From contig JAZULL010000100.1 in assembly GCA_045603085.1 (NCBI GenBank), forward strand, positions 7,352-71,351: DNA of 64,000 nt, given 5' to 3'. Under the pieces are notes generated by a model. That model made no database searches, was not told the DNA's origin, and saw only the letters and a program-made list of their open reading frames with translations. This stretch comes from SVQP01 sp045603085. GTDB lineage: Bacteria > Bacillota > Clostridia > Oscillospirales > CAG-272. Position 1 is the stretch's first letter, and the number at the start of each line of letters is the position of its first letter. Position numbers and translations under genes: made by a program. Positions 51,513 to 60,474 of the stretch are shown here, one piece after another.

Positions 51513-51527
51513 CCCCACATTGCCCCA
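51513..51527 (-). promoter_or_regulatory. MraZ operator boxes
   Basis: On the minus strand, TGGGG occurs twice with five bases between (51523-51527 and 51513-51517), the spacing known for MraZ boxes (TGGGN repeats with 5-base gaps). A degenerate third copy (TGTTG) follows ten bases on at 51503-51507. They lie in the predicted leader of mraZ, just after the transcription start. Confidence 0.75.
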
Positions 51528-51541
51528 CATCGGGTAACTAT

Positions 51542-51570
51542 ATTATAAACTTATTACTTAGAAATAGCAA
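51542..51570 (-). promoter_or_regulatory. Promoter of mraZ and the dcw cluster
   Basis: On the minus strand, TTGCTA (51565-51570), 17 bases, TATAAT (51542-51547). Transcription would start near 51535. Confidence 0.8.
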
Positions 51571-51630
51571 GAGGGGGACGCGCATTTTTTTAAAAAACCG
51601 TTCTGTTTTTTTGTATCTTTTGCGAAAAAT

Positions 51631-51662
51631 AACGGGTGCAATCTTAAACTTGCACCCGTGTT
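51631..51662. terminator. Terminator between spoVAF and mraZ
   Basis: Stem ACGGGTGCAA / TTGCACCCGT with an eight-base loop. On the minus strand TTATTTTTCG follows, which would stop read-through from spoVAF into mraZ; on the + strand GTTTTTAC follows. Confidence 0.75.
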
Positions 51663-51799
51663 TTTACTAATACCCGTCAATTCTTACATTTATTCCCAAT
51701 TTTTTATTTTTACGATATTTCCCGCAAAAAGAAATGGCGGAAAAGAACGGGAAATAGTACGACAAGCACCGATCCCCCACCCTGCGCGAGAGGCAAATT

Positions 51800-53257
51800 T
51801 CACTGCGCGTCACGCTCGTGTCGCGCATGAATGTTGCTCTGCTTTTTGCGGCGGACAAGCAGGGTCAGCAGCGCGCGGCCGTCGAATGGGATCAGCGGAT
51901 AGAGATAATGCCGCTTGCCGTTGACCGTTTTGTTGGTGGCCAGCAGTACCGCGATCAGCACCGTGCCAATGGCATATCCCCAGACGCCTCCGATGGCGGT
52001 CATGATCAAAAGTCCGATGCGCATGAACTTAAAGGCATAGCCCAATTCATACGAGCGCTGGGTAAAGGTTGCGATGGCCACGAATGCCATATACAGGATG
52101 ACCTCGGGGATCAGCCAACCGATGCCCACCGCGAAATCACCCAAAATCAAACCGCCCACGACAGAGAGCGAATTGGACAGCATGCTGGGCGTATTGAGCG
52201 AGGCCATGCGCAGGCCGTCAATAATAAATTCGGTCAGCAACAGCTGTGCGATCAACGGAATTCGCCCGGGCTCCTGCGGAATGATAAAGGCCAGCCAATC
52301 GGGAACGACCGCGGCATTCTGTACCAGCAAATACCACGTCGGCACCAAAAACAGCGACAACGCAAATACGGCATAGCGGATGACGCGGATATAAGTGCCG
52401 GTCAGAGGGGTAAAATAATAGTCGTTGGTCTCCTGCATGAAGTCGAAAATACTGACCGGCAGGATCATAACCTGCGGAGAGTTATCGCAAAAGATCAGCA
52501 CACTTCCCTCCAGCACCTGCGCCGCGGCGGTGTCGGGGCGCTCGGTGTAGCGGATCTTTGGAAAGGGATTATACCACCGCGTTTTGACAAGGCACTCTGC
52601 CAAGGATTGATGTCCCAGCGTCAGCGCATCGGTATCGATCGCGGCAAGACGCTTTTGCATCATGGCCACGTATTCGGGATTGGCCTTGCCTGCCAGATAG
52701 CACAGCACAACGTCGGTTTTGGACTGCTTGCCGATCGAAAAATACTGCATGGTCAGATCGGTATCGCGCACACGGCGACGAAGCAAGGCGGTATTGAAGA
52801 TCAGTGTTTCTACAAAGCCGTCGCGCGAGCCCACCATAACGCGGTCGCCCTCGGGCTCCTCGGTGGAGCGGGCGGGATAGGTCCGCGCGTCCACGATAAT
52901 GGCCTGCGGGCCAAAGGCGGAGCCAAGGATCAGCGACGCGCCCGAAAGCACCATCTGCACCATAAGATCGATATCCCCCGTGACCTCTGCCTCCACGTGG
53001 GGCACGTTATATTCCATGAAGCGCTCGGCCGAGGATTTGTGTCCGTCGGGCGGGGTCTGCATGGAGTCCAGAGAGAGAAAATGCATCATCAGCTTTTGCA
53101 TCGGTGTGCCGTTTACAAAGCCGTCGATATAATAAAGCGTCATTTCGTCCTGCCCGATGCGGAGCACCTTACGAATGACGTCGAAGTTGTCATCGGGATG
53201 CAAGAGGCTATCCAACGTCGCCACGTTGACCCGATAATTTTCACCCAGTTTACCCAT
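51800..53257 (-). CDS. spoVAF: Spore germination protein of the GerA family, SpoVAF type
   Basis: 485 aa. The N-terminal soluble half has DGFVNGTPMQKLMMHFL, EAEVTGDIDLMVQMVLSG, VVGSRDGFVETL-like text (VGSRDGFVETLIFNTALLRR) and NPFPKIRYTERPDTAAA with LEGSVLIFCDNSP. The C-terminal half has about five membrane helices (LTGTYIRVIRYAVFALSLF, PLIAQLLLTEFIIDGLRMAS, SLSVVGGLILGDFAVGIGW). These match SpoVAF more closely than GerAA or GerKA. It implies the organism forms spores. It is normally at the end of the spoVA operon; here it stands alone. Confidence 0.88.
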   Translation of the reverse strand: MGKLGENYRVNVATLDSLLHPDDNFDVIRKVLRIGQDEMTLYYIDGFVNGTPMQKLMMHFLSLDSMQTPPDGHKSSAERFMEYNVPHVEAEVTGDIDLMVQMVLSGASLILGSAFGPQAIIVDARTYPARSTEEPEGDRVMVGSRDGFVETLIFNTALLRRRVRDTDLTMQYFSIGKQSKTDVVLCYLAGKANPEYVAMMQKRLAAIDTDALTLGHQSLAECLVKTRWYNPFPKIRYTERPDTAAAQVLEGSVLIFCDNSPQVMILPVSIFDFMQETNDYYFTPLTGTYIRVIRYAVFALSLFLVPTWYLLVQNAAVVPDWLAFIIPQEPGRIPLIAQLLLTEFIIDGLRMASLNTPSMLSNSLSVVGGLILGDFAVGIGWLIPEVILYMAFVAIATFTQRSYELGYAFKFMRIGLLIMTAIGGVWGYAIGTVLIAVLLATNKTVNGKRHYLYPLIPFDGRALLTLLVRRKKQSNIHARHERDAQ

Positions 53258-53344
53258 AGTTTTTCGTCCTTTTTTGTATTCAAGGATAGTTTGGGAGAAA
53301 ACGAGAAAATCATGTCAAGTAAAAATTGGGCAAGAAACAAATTT

Positions 53345-53371
53345 CGCCCGCCTTTTCTCAAAGGCGGGCGA
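53345..53371. terminator. Terminator after the SDR gene
   Basis: A perfect 11-base stem CGCCCGCCTTT / AAAGGCGGGCG with a TCTC loop, 15 bases past the stop of the SDR gene. T-rich sequence follows on the minus strand. Confidence 0.8.
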
Positions 53372-53385
53372 AAGCTATTTTTCAC

Positions 53386-54150
53386 TCAACCGTTCAGCTT
53401 CTGCTGATTGCACCAGATCTTCATGACCATCCTTGTCGGCAGGATCCATGCCAAAAATCTGGCTCTTCTGATGGCGTGGCCGCAGACCGAGACGTCGCGT
53501 CCGCGCTTCATATCCTTGATGGCGCGCGTGATCACCTGCTCGGCTGTGTAATATCTCGCATAATATTTCACCGTATCATCGGTCACCGCTCTGTCGAAAA
53601 ACTCGGTCTTGACCCAGCCCGGACAGACCGCCATGACGCGGATTCCCCTGCTCTTCAGCTCTACGTTCAAGGATCTTGAAAAGCTCAGCACAAATGCCTT
53701 GGTCGCGCCATACACGCCGATATACGGAACAGGCTGGAATGCCGATTGGCTGTCGATCTGATAGATCTGCCCGCCCTTTTTCATATACGGCAGCGTGTGA
53801 TACGTGATGGCCATGAGTGCGGTGGCGTTGAGCGTGATCATCTGCTCCTGCTCCTCGAGCGCAATATCGGTAAATGCGCCGAATCTGCCAAAGCCGCTGC
53901 CGTTGACCAGTACGGCCACCTCGGGGTTGTGCTCTGCCAGCAGGTCGCGGTATGCATCCAGCGCCTCCTTTTTGCAAAGATCCAGCGCAATGGCTCTGAC
54001 GCGGGCGCGCGTCTGCTTGCCGATCTCGACCAGTCTTTCCTCGCGGCGCGCGATCAGCCAAAGCTCATCGTAAACGTCCAGCGCGTCAAGGCGCAGGGCA
54101 AATTCCTTGCCCATGCCGGACGACGCGCCCGTAATTACTGCTATTTTCAT
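53386..54150 (-). CDS. Short-chain dehydrogenase/reductase
   Basis: 254 aa, Rossmann fold. The NADP-type loop is ITGASSGMGKEFALRL with RREERL after the second strand, VLVNGSGFGRFG replaces the NAG region, and the catalytic set is Ser in IDSQSAFQP and YxxxK in YGATKAFVLSF. The C-terminus is basic with a hydrophobic patch (FLAWILPTRMVMKIWCN), which may attach to the membrane as in the YqjQ-like group. Nine bases after the PFP gene. Substrate unknown. Confidence 0.85.
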   Translation of the reverse strand: MKIAVITGASSGMGKEFALRLDALDVYDELWLIARREERLVEIGKQTRARVRAIALDLCKKEALDAYRDLLAEHNPEVAVLVNGSGFGRFGAFTDIALEEQEQMITLNATALMAITYHTLPYMKKGGQIYQIDSQSAFQPVPYIGVYGATKAFVLSFSRSLNVELKSRGIRVMAVCPGWVKTEFFDRAVTDDTVKYYARYYTAEQVITRAIKDMKRGRDVSVCGHAIRRARFLAWILPTRMVMKIWCNQQKLNG

Positions 54151-54158
54151 GCTTCACC

Positions 54159-55400
54159 TCACAGAATGATCTGCTCGGGCAGACCGTTTACGTACTTGGG
54201 GTATCTCTCGCCCTCGATCAGAGGACGCAGATATTCTAAGCATGCATCGGTAATGCCGTTGTGCTCTGCATTGATATACGCGTCCGGCACGCGCTTGATC
54301 TTGTTGGCGATCTCGTGCACGTCGGCGCAGTCGATCTCGTATGCATAGGGTGCACCCGAAACACGGCGGTACAGCATCATCTTGCCGCTCTCACCCTGCT
54401 CTGCCGCAAGTGCCGCCGCACGGCCGACACATACCGACTCTGCAATATCGGTTGCAGACACCAAGTGTGCTGCACAGCGCTGGCACACGTTGAGCTCAAC
54501 CGAGCGCACCTTACAGCCGATCTTCTCGCGCACGGCATATTCCAGCGCCTTGCCCGTACCCGCCAGATACTGGTGACCGAACACGTCCTTGACGCCGCTC
54601 TGTGCGCCTGCGCCCACGTAAGTGCCGTCGGCAAAGCGAATGCCCTCGGAAACCGCTACCACAACGTTGGGATGACGTTCAAGAGCCGCCTTGGTGCTTG
54701 CGATAAATTCATCCATGCAGAAGGGCTTTTCGGGCAGGTAGACCAGATCGGGCTCCTCGCCGTTTGCAAGTCTGCCAAGGGCGGCCGAAGTGGTCAGCCA
54801 GCCTGCGTCACGACCCATGATCTCCACAATGGTGACGGCCTTGGTGGTATACACGGCCGCATCGCGAATGATCTCGGACACGGTGGTGGCTACGTACTTA
54901 GCCGCAGAGCCAAAGCCGGGGGTGTGGTCGGTGCCCTCCAGATCGTTGTCAATGGTCTTGGGCACGCCCATCACACGCATGTCGTAGCCCGACGCCTTGA
55001 CAAAGGCAGAGAGCTTGGACACAGTATCCATGGAGTCGTTACCGCCGATATAGAAGAAATAACGGATGTCGTATTTTTTGAAAATAGCCAGCAGCTGCTC
55101 GTAGAACGCGGGATCATCCTCGTGCTTCGGCAATTTTTTGCGGCAGGAGCCGAGTGCGGCTGCGGGGGTCAGCTCCAGCGCGGACAGCTTTTCCTCGTCC
55201 TCGGCGAAAAATCCAAGGTCTACAAGGCGTTCCTGCATCAGTCCCTCGATGCCGTTGCGCATGCCGTACAGCTTGCCGATGGCGCCGTCTCTTTGGTTGA
55301 TTTCGATCACGCCGCGGATGACACCCGCCAGCGTTGCATTGATGGCCGCGGTCGGTCCGCCCGACTGTCCGACAACTGCGTTTCCGTATAATTGATTCAT
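54159..55400 (-). CDS. pfp: Pyrophosphate-type 6-phosphofructokinase
   Basis: 413 aa from the ATG at 55400 (MNQLYGNAVVGQSGGPTAAI), after AGAGGG. The phosphoryl-donor site reads YIGGNDSMDTVSKL, where ATP enzymes have GGDGS, and the substrate site PKTIDNDLEGTDHTPGFGSA (Lys before TIDND) is that of PPi-dependent enzymes. MGRDAGWLT and the sugar-phosphate contacts near VSEGIRFADG follow. It catalyses reversible phosphorylation of fructose 6-phosphate with PPi, saving ATP in glycolysis. Strong own promoter. Confidence 0.92.
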   Translation of the reverse strand: MNQLYGNAVVGQSGGPTAAINATLAGVIRGVIEINQRDGAIGKLYGMRNGIEGLMQERLVDLGFFAEDEEKLSALELTPAAALGSCRKKLPKHEDDPAFYEQLLAIFKKYDIRYFFYIGGNDSMDTVSKLSAFVKASGYDMRVMGVPKTIDNDLEGTDHTPGFGSAAKYVATTVSEIIRDAAVYTTKAVTIVEIMGRDAGWLTTSAALGRLANGEEPDLVYLPEKPFCMDEFIASTKAALERHPNVVVAVSEGIRFADGTYVGAGAQSGVKDVFGHQYLAGTGKALEYAVREKIGCKVRSVELNVCQRCAAHLVSATDIAESVCVGRAAALAAEQGESGKMMLYRRVSGAPYAYEIDCADVHEIANKIKRVPDAYINAEHNGITDACLEYLRPLIEGERYPKYVNGLPEQIIL

Positions 55401-55439
55401 ATTAATTCCCTCTGCTTTCATACAAAGTTTGCTATCATT

Positions 55440-55468
55440 AGTATACCATATTGCAATAAAATTGTCAA
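55440..55468 (-). promoter_or_regulatory. Strong promoter of the PPi-PFK gene
   Basis: On the minus strand, TTGACA (55463-55468), 17 bases, TATACT (55440-55445). Confidence 0.85.
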
Positions 55469-55574
55469 CGCGAAAGACACCTGCAAAAAAACTTACAAAG
55501 CTTTTACAAAATTGTTTTATAAATCGTAAAACTTCGAAATGGTTTTTGACGACTTATATATCGAAGACACATGC

Positions 55575-55604
55575 TTGACAAGCGACTTTGCGGCATGTTA
55601 TAAT
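55575..55604 (+). promoter_or_regulatory. Promoter of the 453-aa lipoprotein gene
   Basis: TTGACA (55575-55580), 18 bases, TATAAT (55599-55604) with TGT in extended -10 position. Confidence 0.8.
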
Positions 55605-55636
55605 ATAAACAGCACACTCAGGGAGGCAGATCATTC

Positions 55637-56998
55637 ATGAAAAAGCAATTCTTGCGAATCGTTACTCTTTTAGTATGCAGTATCATGCTGGTTTCCTGCA
55701 ATCCCCGGCAATCCGATCTTCCTATGGCAGAGCAGATCTCCCAAAAAGCGGATCAGGCAATGTCACGCGTCAAGAGCTACCGCACGGACATGGAGATGCA
55801 CTACTCCTTTTTTGTCGATGACACAAAAATGAGGGGCACGTTAAATGGCATCCTGATTGAGGATCAGGGTAAGGGCCGGGGAGATTACTATTACTATTCC
55901 GAAACGTCTCACAGTCTGACGGTTGGCTCTATTCACAATCCAACCAAAACAAGGATTCTGAATGCATATTATGATGGAACAGCATTCTCGTCAGTCACGC
56001 AGGGCAAAACCATTATCAAGCTCTGCTCTCCCATGTCCGCATCCGGCTACCGAAAATATCAGCTGCAGCACAGCGCGGTCGCAGACGTGGATTATACCAA
56101 TTGCAAAAACGTCTCGTACTCCACCTCCGAGGACGGATACACGCTGACTTATTCGGGATACGACCCGCAGGATCTTTTGGAGCTGCTTTCCAACTCGGGG
56201 CTTGACGAGCAGACCCTTGGCGCGGCTCCCGATGACATGAACGTTGTTTTGGAGATCGACGATCAATATCTGCCTATCAGTATTTCCATGGAAATGGTAT
56301 TCGTAGCCTCATCCCCCATAAAAGAGCCTCCTACGTTTGAAATCTACATGGAATTCTCTGAATTCAACCAAGCACAGCGCATTACCAATACCATTGAGCT
56401 TGAGGATTACACGAAAATTCCCGATCTGCGCTTGCTGGACGGGCTGGAGAAATTGATTTATGACAGAATCAAGTCGCGCGAAAGCTCCTTTACCTATGTG
56501 ACCAATGAGGAGTTGAACACCAAAACGACCGTCCGCAAAAGCAACATGCAAGGCGGCGGTACCTGCTACAACACAAAAGACGGATTTGAATGTGACATAC
56601 TGATCTCCTCCGAGTCGGTCAACCGCATCGACGTTGAATACAGCAACGGAGAGCTTAATCTGTTTAACGGCAGAAGATACGATGATCAAAAGATGGACGA
56701 CGAGCAAGCGCAGGAATACGTATATTCCCTGCTCGCGCTGGGATATGATCCCGCCAGCGTCGTCAATATTGAAAAAACCAAGCACGGTTATCTGGTCACC
56801 ATGCTCTCTACAAAGAGCAGCGCACCTGCGCAATCGCTCTCTCAGTCCGGTATCCAATACGACTCGGGAACATACACCATAGAGTTTGTCATCAAGTGGG
56901 GAAAGCTCTCCTCTGTGACAAGTAATTTCTTCGCAAACTGCTCCTTAAGCGGCGTCTCTTTAACGTATGAGAGCGTCACATCGGTGGCATTTGACTAA
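55637..56998 (+). CDS. Lipoprotein with repeated LppX/LolA-like halves, unknown function
   Basis: 453 aa. The lipobox is MLVSC (Cys near residue 21). The start of the mature part (AEQISQKADQAMSRVKSYRTDMEMHYSF) and a second stretch (LEKLIYDRIKSRESSFTYVT) both look like the opening helix and first strand of half-open barrel domains of the LolA/LppX kind. The protein may contain two such domains (about 35-260 and 275-450). That reading is an inference. Polar, with no membrane helix after the signal. Single-gene unit with good promoter and terminator. Confidence 0.7.
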   Translation: MKKQFLRIVTLLVCSIMLVSCNPRQSDLPMAEQISQKADQAMSRVKSYRTDMEMHYSFFVDDTKMRGTLNGILIEDQGKGRGDYYYYSETSHSLTVGSIHNPTKTRILNAYYDGTAFSSVTQGKTIIKLCSPMSASGYRKYQLQHSAVADVDYTNCKNVSYSTSEDGYTLTYSGYDPQDLLELLSNSGLDEQTLGAAPDDMNVVLEIDDQYLPISISMEMVFVASSPIKEPPTFEIYMEFSEFNQAQRITNTIELEDYTKIPDLRLLDGLEKLIYDRIKSRESSFTYVTNEELNTKTTVRKSNMQGGGTCYNTKDGFECDILISSESVNRIDVEYSNGELNLFNGRRYDDQKMDDEQAQEYVYSLLALGYDPASVVNIEKTKHGYLVTMLSTKSSAPAQSLSQSGIQYDSGTYTIEFVIKWGKLSSVTSNFFANCSLSGVSLTYESVTSVAFD

Positions 56999-57012
56999 AA
57001 TTTCCAACAAGC

Positions 57013-57050
57013 AAAGCCCCTGCTGCGGCAGGGGCTTTCTCTCGCCTTTT
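57013..57050 (+). terminator. Terminator of the lipoprotein gene
   Basis: A perfect 11-base stem AAAGCCCCTGC / GCAGGGGCTTT with a four-base loop and a T-rich tail. Confidence 0.85.
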
Positions 57051-57100
57051 TTGGGGGGTATTGTGTCAAGCCATGGGTGAATTTTTGTCAAAAAAACAAG

Positions 57101-57130
57101 TTGACAAGGTCGGCTAAGGAGTGGTATAAT
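57101..57130 (+). promoter_or_regulatory. Promoter of mgtE
   Basis: TTGACA (57101-57106), 18 bases, TATAAT (57125-57130) with TGG before it. The -10 box contains the first in-frame ATG (57129), so that ATG cannot be the start. Confidence 0.85.
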
Positions 57131-57188
57131 GAGAATGGTATTGGCAATTTGGTCTCATACTAATTCACACGAAAGCGGGGTGACTCTC

Positions 57189-58817
57189 TTGCGCAAGGAA
57201 GAAAACAACGAGCCGGACGAGCTCGAAGAGAAGGAACAGAAAAACGCTTATCAACAAAAACCACCCGCCCCCCGACAGTGTGACGACGAGGACGAGCAAG
57301 AGAAAGCCGAGCGCGAGCTGGACGAGCAGTTTGAGCGCGAGGAGGAGGAGCAGGAGCGCGAGGTTGAGCAGGACGAGCAGGCTTTGGCCGAGGACGAAAT
57401 GCCCGATTCCTACGAGGAGATCATCGAGGACACCTTCGAGAGCTTAGAGGATCTGCTTGACAACAAAAAATACGCCGATTTTGTGCGTGAGCTGGAAAAG
57501 CTCAACCCGATCGACGCCGCGGATTTCTTTGAAAATCTGCCGCCCAAGCGAATTCCCGCTGTGTTCCGTCTGCTCAAAAAGGACAGCGCGGCCGAGGTTT
57601 TCGCCGAGCTGGATGCACCCATTCAGGAGCGTATCATTTCCGCCATGACAGACCGAGAGATCGCTGTCATCGTGGAGGATCTGTTCCTTGACGACGCGGT
57701 TGACATGCTGACAGAGATGCCTGCCAACATTGTGCGCCGCATCAAGAAAAACACCACGCCCGAGACCCGTGCGCAGATCAACCGTCTGCTTGCCTACCCC
57801 GAGGACAGTGCGGGTAGCGTGATGACCTCCGAGTTTGTGGATCTTCGCAAGTCCATGACGGTATCCGAGGCCATCAAGCACATCAGACAGACCGGTATTG
57901 ACAAGGAAACCGTCTACACCGCGTACGTCATTGACGAGAGTCGCATCCTGGAGGGTATCGTATCCTTCAAGGATCTGCTGTTCTCCGGTCGCGACGAGCT
58001 GATCGGCGACATCATGGAGCCCAATATTATTTATGCAAACACGCTCGACGACCAGGAAACGGTTGCCGATATCATTGCAAAGTACAATCTGTTATCTCTA
58101 CCCATCGTGGACCGTGAGCTGCGTCTGGTCGGTATCGTAACCGTCGACGACGCGCTGGACGTCATTGAAGAAGAGACCACAGAGGACATCGAAAAGATGG
58201 CGGCAATTTTGCCGACCGACAAGCCTTATATGCGCACGAGCGTTTGGGAGAACTTCAAGAAGCGTATTCCGTGGCTGCTGCTTCTGATGCTGACCGCGAC
58301 CTTTACCGGCACCATCATCACCATGCTGGAGGGCAAGATCGACGCGCTGGATTTCCCTCTTGTGCTGTCGCTCTCGGCATTCATCCCCATGCTGATGAGT
58401 ACGGGCGGTAATGCGGGCGGACAGTCGTCGGTCACGGTCATTCGTGCGCTCTCGCTGGGCGAGATCGAGGCCAAGGATATTCTGCGCGTGGTATGGAAGG
58501 AGCTCCGTATCGCAATGCTGTGCGGCTTGACGGTCTTTGTGGCATGCTTTATCAAGACCTGGGCTTACGACTGCAAATTCAACACCGAGCCGCAGTATCT
58601 GATGATCGCGGCGGCGGTCAGCGCGACCGTGTTTGTGGCAATCGTACTGGCAAAGCTGATCGGCGCGATCCTGCCGATCGGCGCTAAAGTGATCAAGCTT
58701 GACCCGTCGGTCATGGCATCGCCTTTCATCACCACCATTGTGGACACGCTGACGCTTCTGGTCTATTTCCTGATCGTCATTTACCTGCTTGTCCCGCAGA
58801 TGACGGCGTTGCTGTAA
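57189..58817 (+). CDS. mgtE: Magnesium transporter MgtE
   Basis: 542 aa from a TTG at 57189, five bases after GGGGTGA. Residues 1-75 are an unusually acidic, Glu/Asp-rich extension. Then comes the MgtE N domain (FVRELEKLNPIDAADFFENL, MPANIVRRIKKNT), two CBS domains (about 200-320, DRELRLVGIVTVDDALDVIEEE) and five membrane helices with the pore motif LMSTGGNAGGQSS. The protein imports Mg2+ and is gated by cytoplasmic Mg2+. The short leader leaves no room for an M-box riboswitch. Confidence 0.93.
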   Translation: MRKEENNEPDELEEKEQKNAYQQKPPAPRQCDDEDEQEKAERELDEQFEREEEEQEREVEQDEQALAEDEMPDSYEEIIEDTFESLEDLLDNKKYADFVRELEKLNPIDAADFFENLPPKRIPAVFRLLKKDSAAEVFAELDAPIQERIISAMTDREIAVIVEDLFLDDAVDMLTEMPANIVRRIKKNTTPETRAQINRLLAYPEDSAGSVMTSEFVDLRKSMTVSEAIKHIRQTGIDKETVYTAYVIDESRILEGIVSFKDLLFSGRDELIGDIMEPNIIYANTLDDQETVADIIAKYNLLSLPIVDRELRLVGIVTVDDALDVIEEETTEDIEKMAAILPTDKPYMRTSVWENFKKRIPWLLLLMLTATFTGTIITMLEGKIDALDFPLVLSLSAFIPMLMSTGGNAGGQSSVTVIRALSLGEIEAKDILRVVWKELRIAMLCGLTVFVACFIKTWAYDCKFNTEPQYLMIAAAVSATVFVAIVLAKLIGAILPIGAKVIKLDPSVMASPFITTIVDTLTLLVYFLIVIYLLVPQMTALL

Positions 58818-58837
58818 ACAGTCAGGACAACTTCAAC

Positions 58838-58990
58838 GGGATAAAAGTTTTGGTCGAGCTTCTTCAAAAGCTCGCAGGTCAAGGGCAGCGCCCTTGTCGC
58901 TCGTCGCAACGAGCGAAATCATCCCCAACGGCCTTTCTTTGGTTCTTTCTTTGGCCTCTTTCGTCAAAGAAAGAACGGAAACGGTTTTCT
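58838..58990. repeat. Intergenic repeat made of four hairpins
   Basis: It starts with GATAAAAGTTTTGGTCGAGC and contains CGAGCTT-AAGCTCG (58854-58874), AAGGGC-GCCCTT (58881-58895), CGCTCGT-ACGAGCG (58898-58915) and the larger GTTCTTTCTTTGG / CAAAGAAAGAAC (58942-58976). The run of exact small palindromes and the TTTCTTTGGTTCTTTCTTTGG text resemble, as far as I can recall, a dispersed non-coding element in Clostridia genomes. No coding potential. Confidence 0.65.
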
Positions 58991-59000
58991 CACACAAAAA

Positions 59001-59036
59001 AAAAGGAAGCTACTTTACGTAAGTAACTTCCTTTTT
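59001..59036. terminator. Terminator between mgtE and the FAD gene
   Basis: Stem AAAAGGAAGCTACTT / AAGTAACTTCCTTTT with one mismatch and long A- and T-runs on both sides, ten bases past the minus-strand stop at 59047. Confidence 0.85.
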
Positions 59037-59046
59037 AATTTTCGGT

Positions 59047-60432
59047 TTACACGATAACTTCGTTCCCCGTGATATGGTCTGCAACAAAGATGCCCATCGC
59101 GCCGCTCTGAGAAAGGCCTCTGGTAATACCGCTGCCGTCACCGATCAGGTACACGCCGTCCATGATCTCAAAGTTCTCGTTGTGCTTGGGTCTGATCGAA
59201 TAATACTTATTCTCACAGCCATAAAGCAGCGTGTCGTCGTTTGCCGTGCCGGGCGCGACTTTATCCAGCGCATAAATGGTCTCGATAATGTTGGTCAGCG
59301 CTCTGTAAGGCAGTACCACGCTCAAGTCGCCCGGGAAGGCCTGCATGGTGGGGCGCACCGTGCTCTGCGAGAGTCTGTGCGCGTTGGTTCTGCGGCCTCT
59401 GATCAGGTCGCCGAATCTCTGCACCATAATATTGCCCTCAGCGGCAAAGTTGGTGTTTCTTGCGATGTTCTCGGCATATTCGGTGGGCTTCTGGAAATCG
59501 CCGTCAAAGTGGATAGACGACAGAATTGCAAAGTTGCAGTTCTCGGTCTTCTTCTCGGGCTGTGCAAACGAGTGGCCGTTTGCCGTGATCACGCCGTGGT
59601 TATTCTCTGCCGATACCAAGCCGCCCTGATTGAAGCAGAACATTCTGGTTCTGTCCTCAAACGTCTTGGTGCGGTACAGGATCTTAGGCTCGTAGATCTG
59701 CGAGGAAAATTCTCTCCAGATAATGTCCTTCATCTCTACGCGCACACCGATGTCCACCGAGTTGGCGTCCATACGGATATCAAACTTCTTGCAGGTTCGG
59801 ATGACGAAATCCGAGCCGCTTCTGCCTGTGGAAATCACGATCTTGCCTGCGTTCAATACCTCGGCATCACGATTCCCTCTTCTATGTGTAACGGCATAAG
59901 TACCGTCCTGTTTGTCGATCTCAAGCACCTCGGTCAGATCTCTCATCTCAACGCCGTTTTCCTCCAGCGCGTCGATCAGACTCTGCATGGTGGCAAAATT
60001 CTTATCCGTACCAAGGTGACGGACGTTCATATCCAAGAGTCGCAGATTGTTCTGCAGACACTTGAGCTTGAGCTCCTCGTTGGAATGGTACATGGGCGGA
60101 TAATCGTCGGCAAACTGCTCGAGGATGCTATCCACCTGGTTGATATAGTACATGGCAAGGTCTTCACCAAGCTCCTCGCCCATGGTACCGCCGTATGCCG
60201 TACCAAGATTGAATTTGCCGTCCGAAAATGCGCCTGCGCCTGCATATCCGCTGGTGATACTGCACACCTTGCAATGGATACACTTCTGGTTCTTTCCTGC
60301 AGGACAATGACGCTTGGAAAGAGAAAGTCCCTTCTCAAGGATCACGATTTTCAGTTCGGGGTTGTTCACGATCGCACGGTATGCCGCCATCAGGCCGCCG
60401 ATACCGCCGCCGATAATTGCTATATCATACAT
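59047..60432 (-). CDS. FAD-dependent dehydrogenase of the COG2509 type
   Basis: 461 aa. The FAD loop is IAIIGGGIGGLMAAYRA. Close behind it is a Cys-rich stretch with four cysteines, CPAGKNQKCIHCKVC (residues 43-57), then GYAGAGAFSDGKFNLG, which is diagnostic of this family. The Cys set could hold an iron-sulfur centre. ISTGRSGSDFV and the closing GDGSGITRGLSQSGAMGI complete the flavoprotein fold. GGAG precedes the ATG. It follows rplQ but is cut off from it by a terminator. Substrate unknown. Confidence 0.85.
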   Translation of the reverse strand: MYDIAIIGGGIGGLMAAYRAIVNNPELKIVILEKGLSLSKRHCPAGKNQKCIHCKVCSITSGYAGAGAFSDGKFNLGTAYGGTMGEELGEDLAMYYINQVDSILEQFADDYPPMYHSNEELKLKCLQNNLRLLDMNVRHLGTDKNFATMQSLIDALEENGVEMRDLTEVLEIDKQDGTYAVTHRRGNRDAEVLNAGKIVISTGRSGSDFVIRTCKKFDIRMDANSVDIGVRVEMKDIIWREFSSQIYEPKILYRTKTFEDRTRMFCFNQGGLVSAENNHGVITANGHSFAQPEKKTENCNFAILSSIHFDGDFQKPTEYAENIARNTNFAAEGNIMVQRFGDLIRGRRTNAHRLSQSTVRPTMQAFPGDLSVVLPYRALTNIIETIYALDKVAPGTANDDTLLYGCENKYYSIRPKHNENFEIMDGVYLIGDGSGITRGLSQSGAMGIFVADHITGNEVIV

Positions 60433-60474
60433 AATATGTTATTCTCCAAAATATAAAATGGGTAGCGCGAAAAT

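Larger units (their letters stand above)
51451..51799. other. 349-base intergenic region between mraZ and spoVAF
   Basis: No gene seen. It contains the mraZ leader with TGGGG boxes (51513-51527), the mraZ promoter (51542-51570), a terminator (51631-51662), and a hairpin with arms TATTTCCCG and CGGGAAATA (about 51716-51756). The rest is AT-rich. Confidence 0.7.

Noticed and set aside
57131..57188. M-box magnesium riboswitch before mgtE
   Set aside because: The predicted leader is only about 50 bases, much shorter than an M-box.
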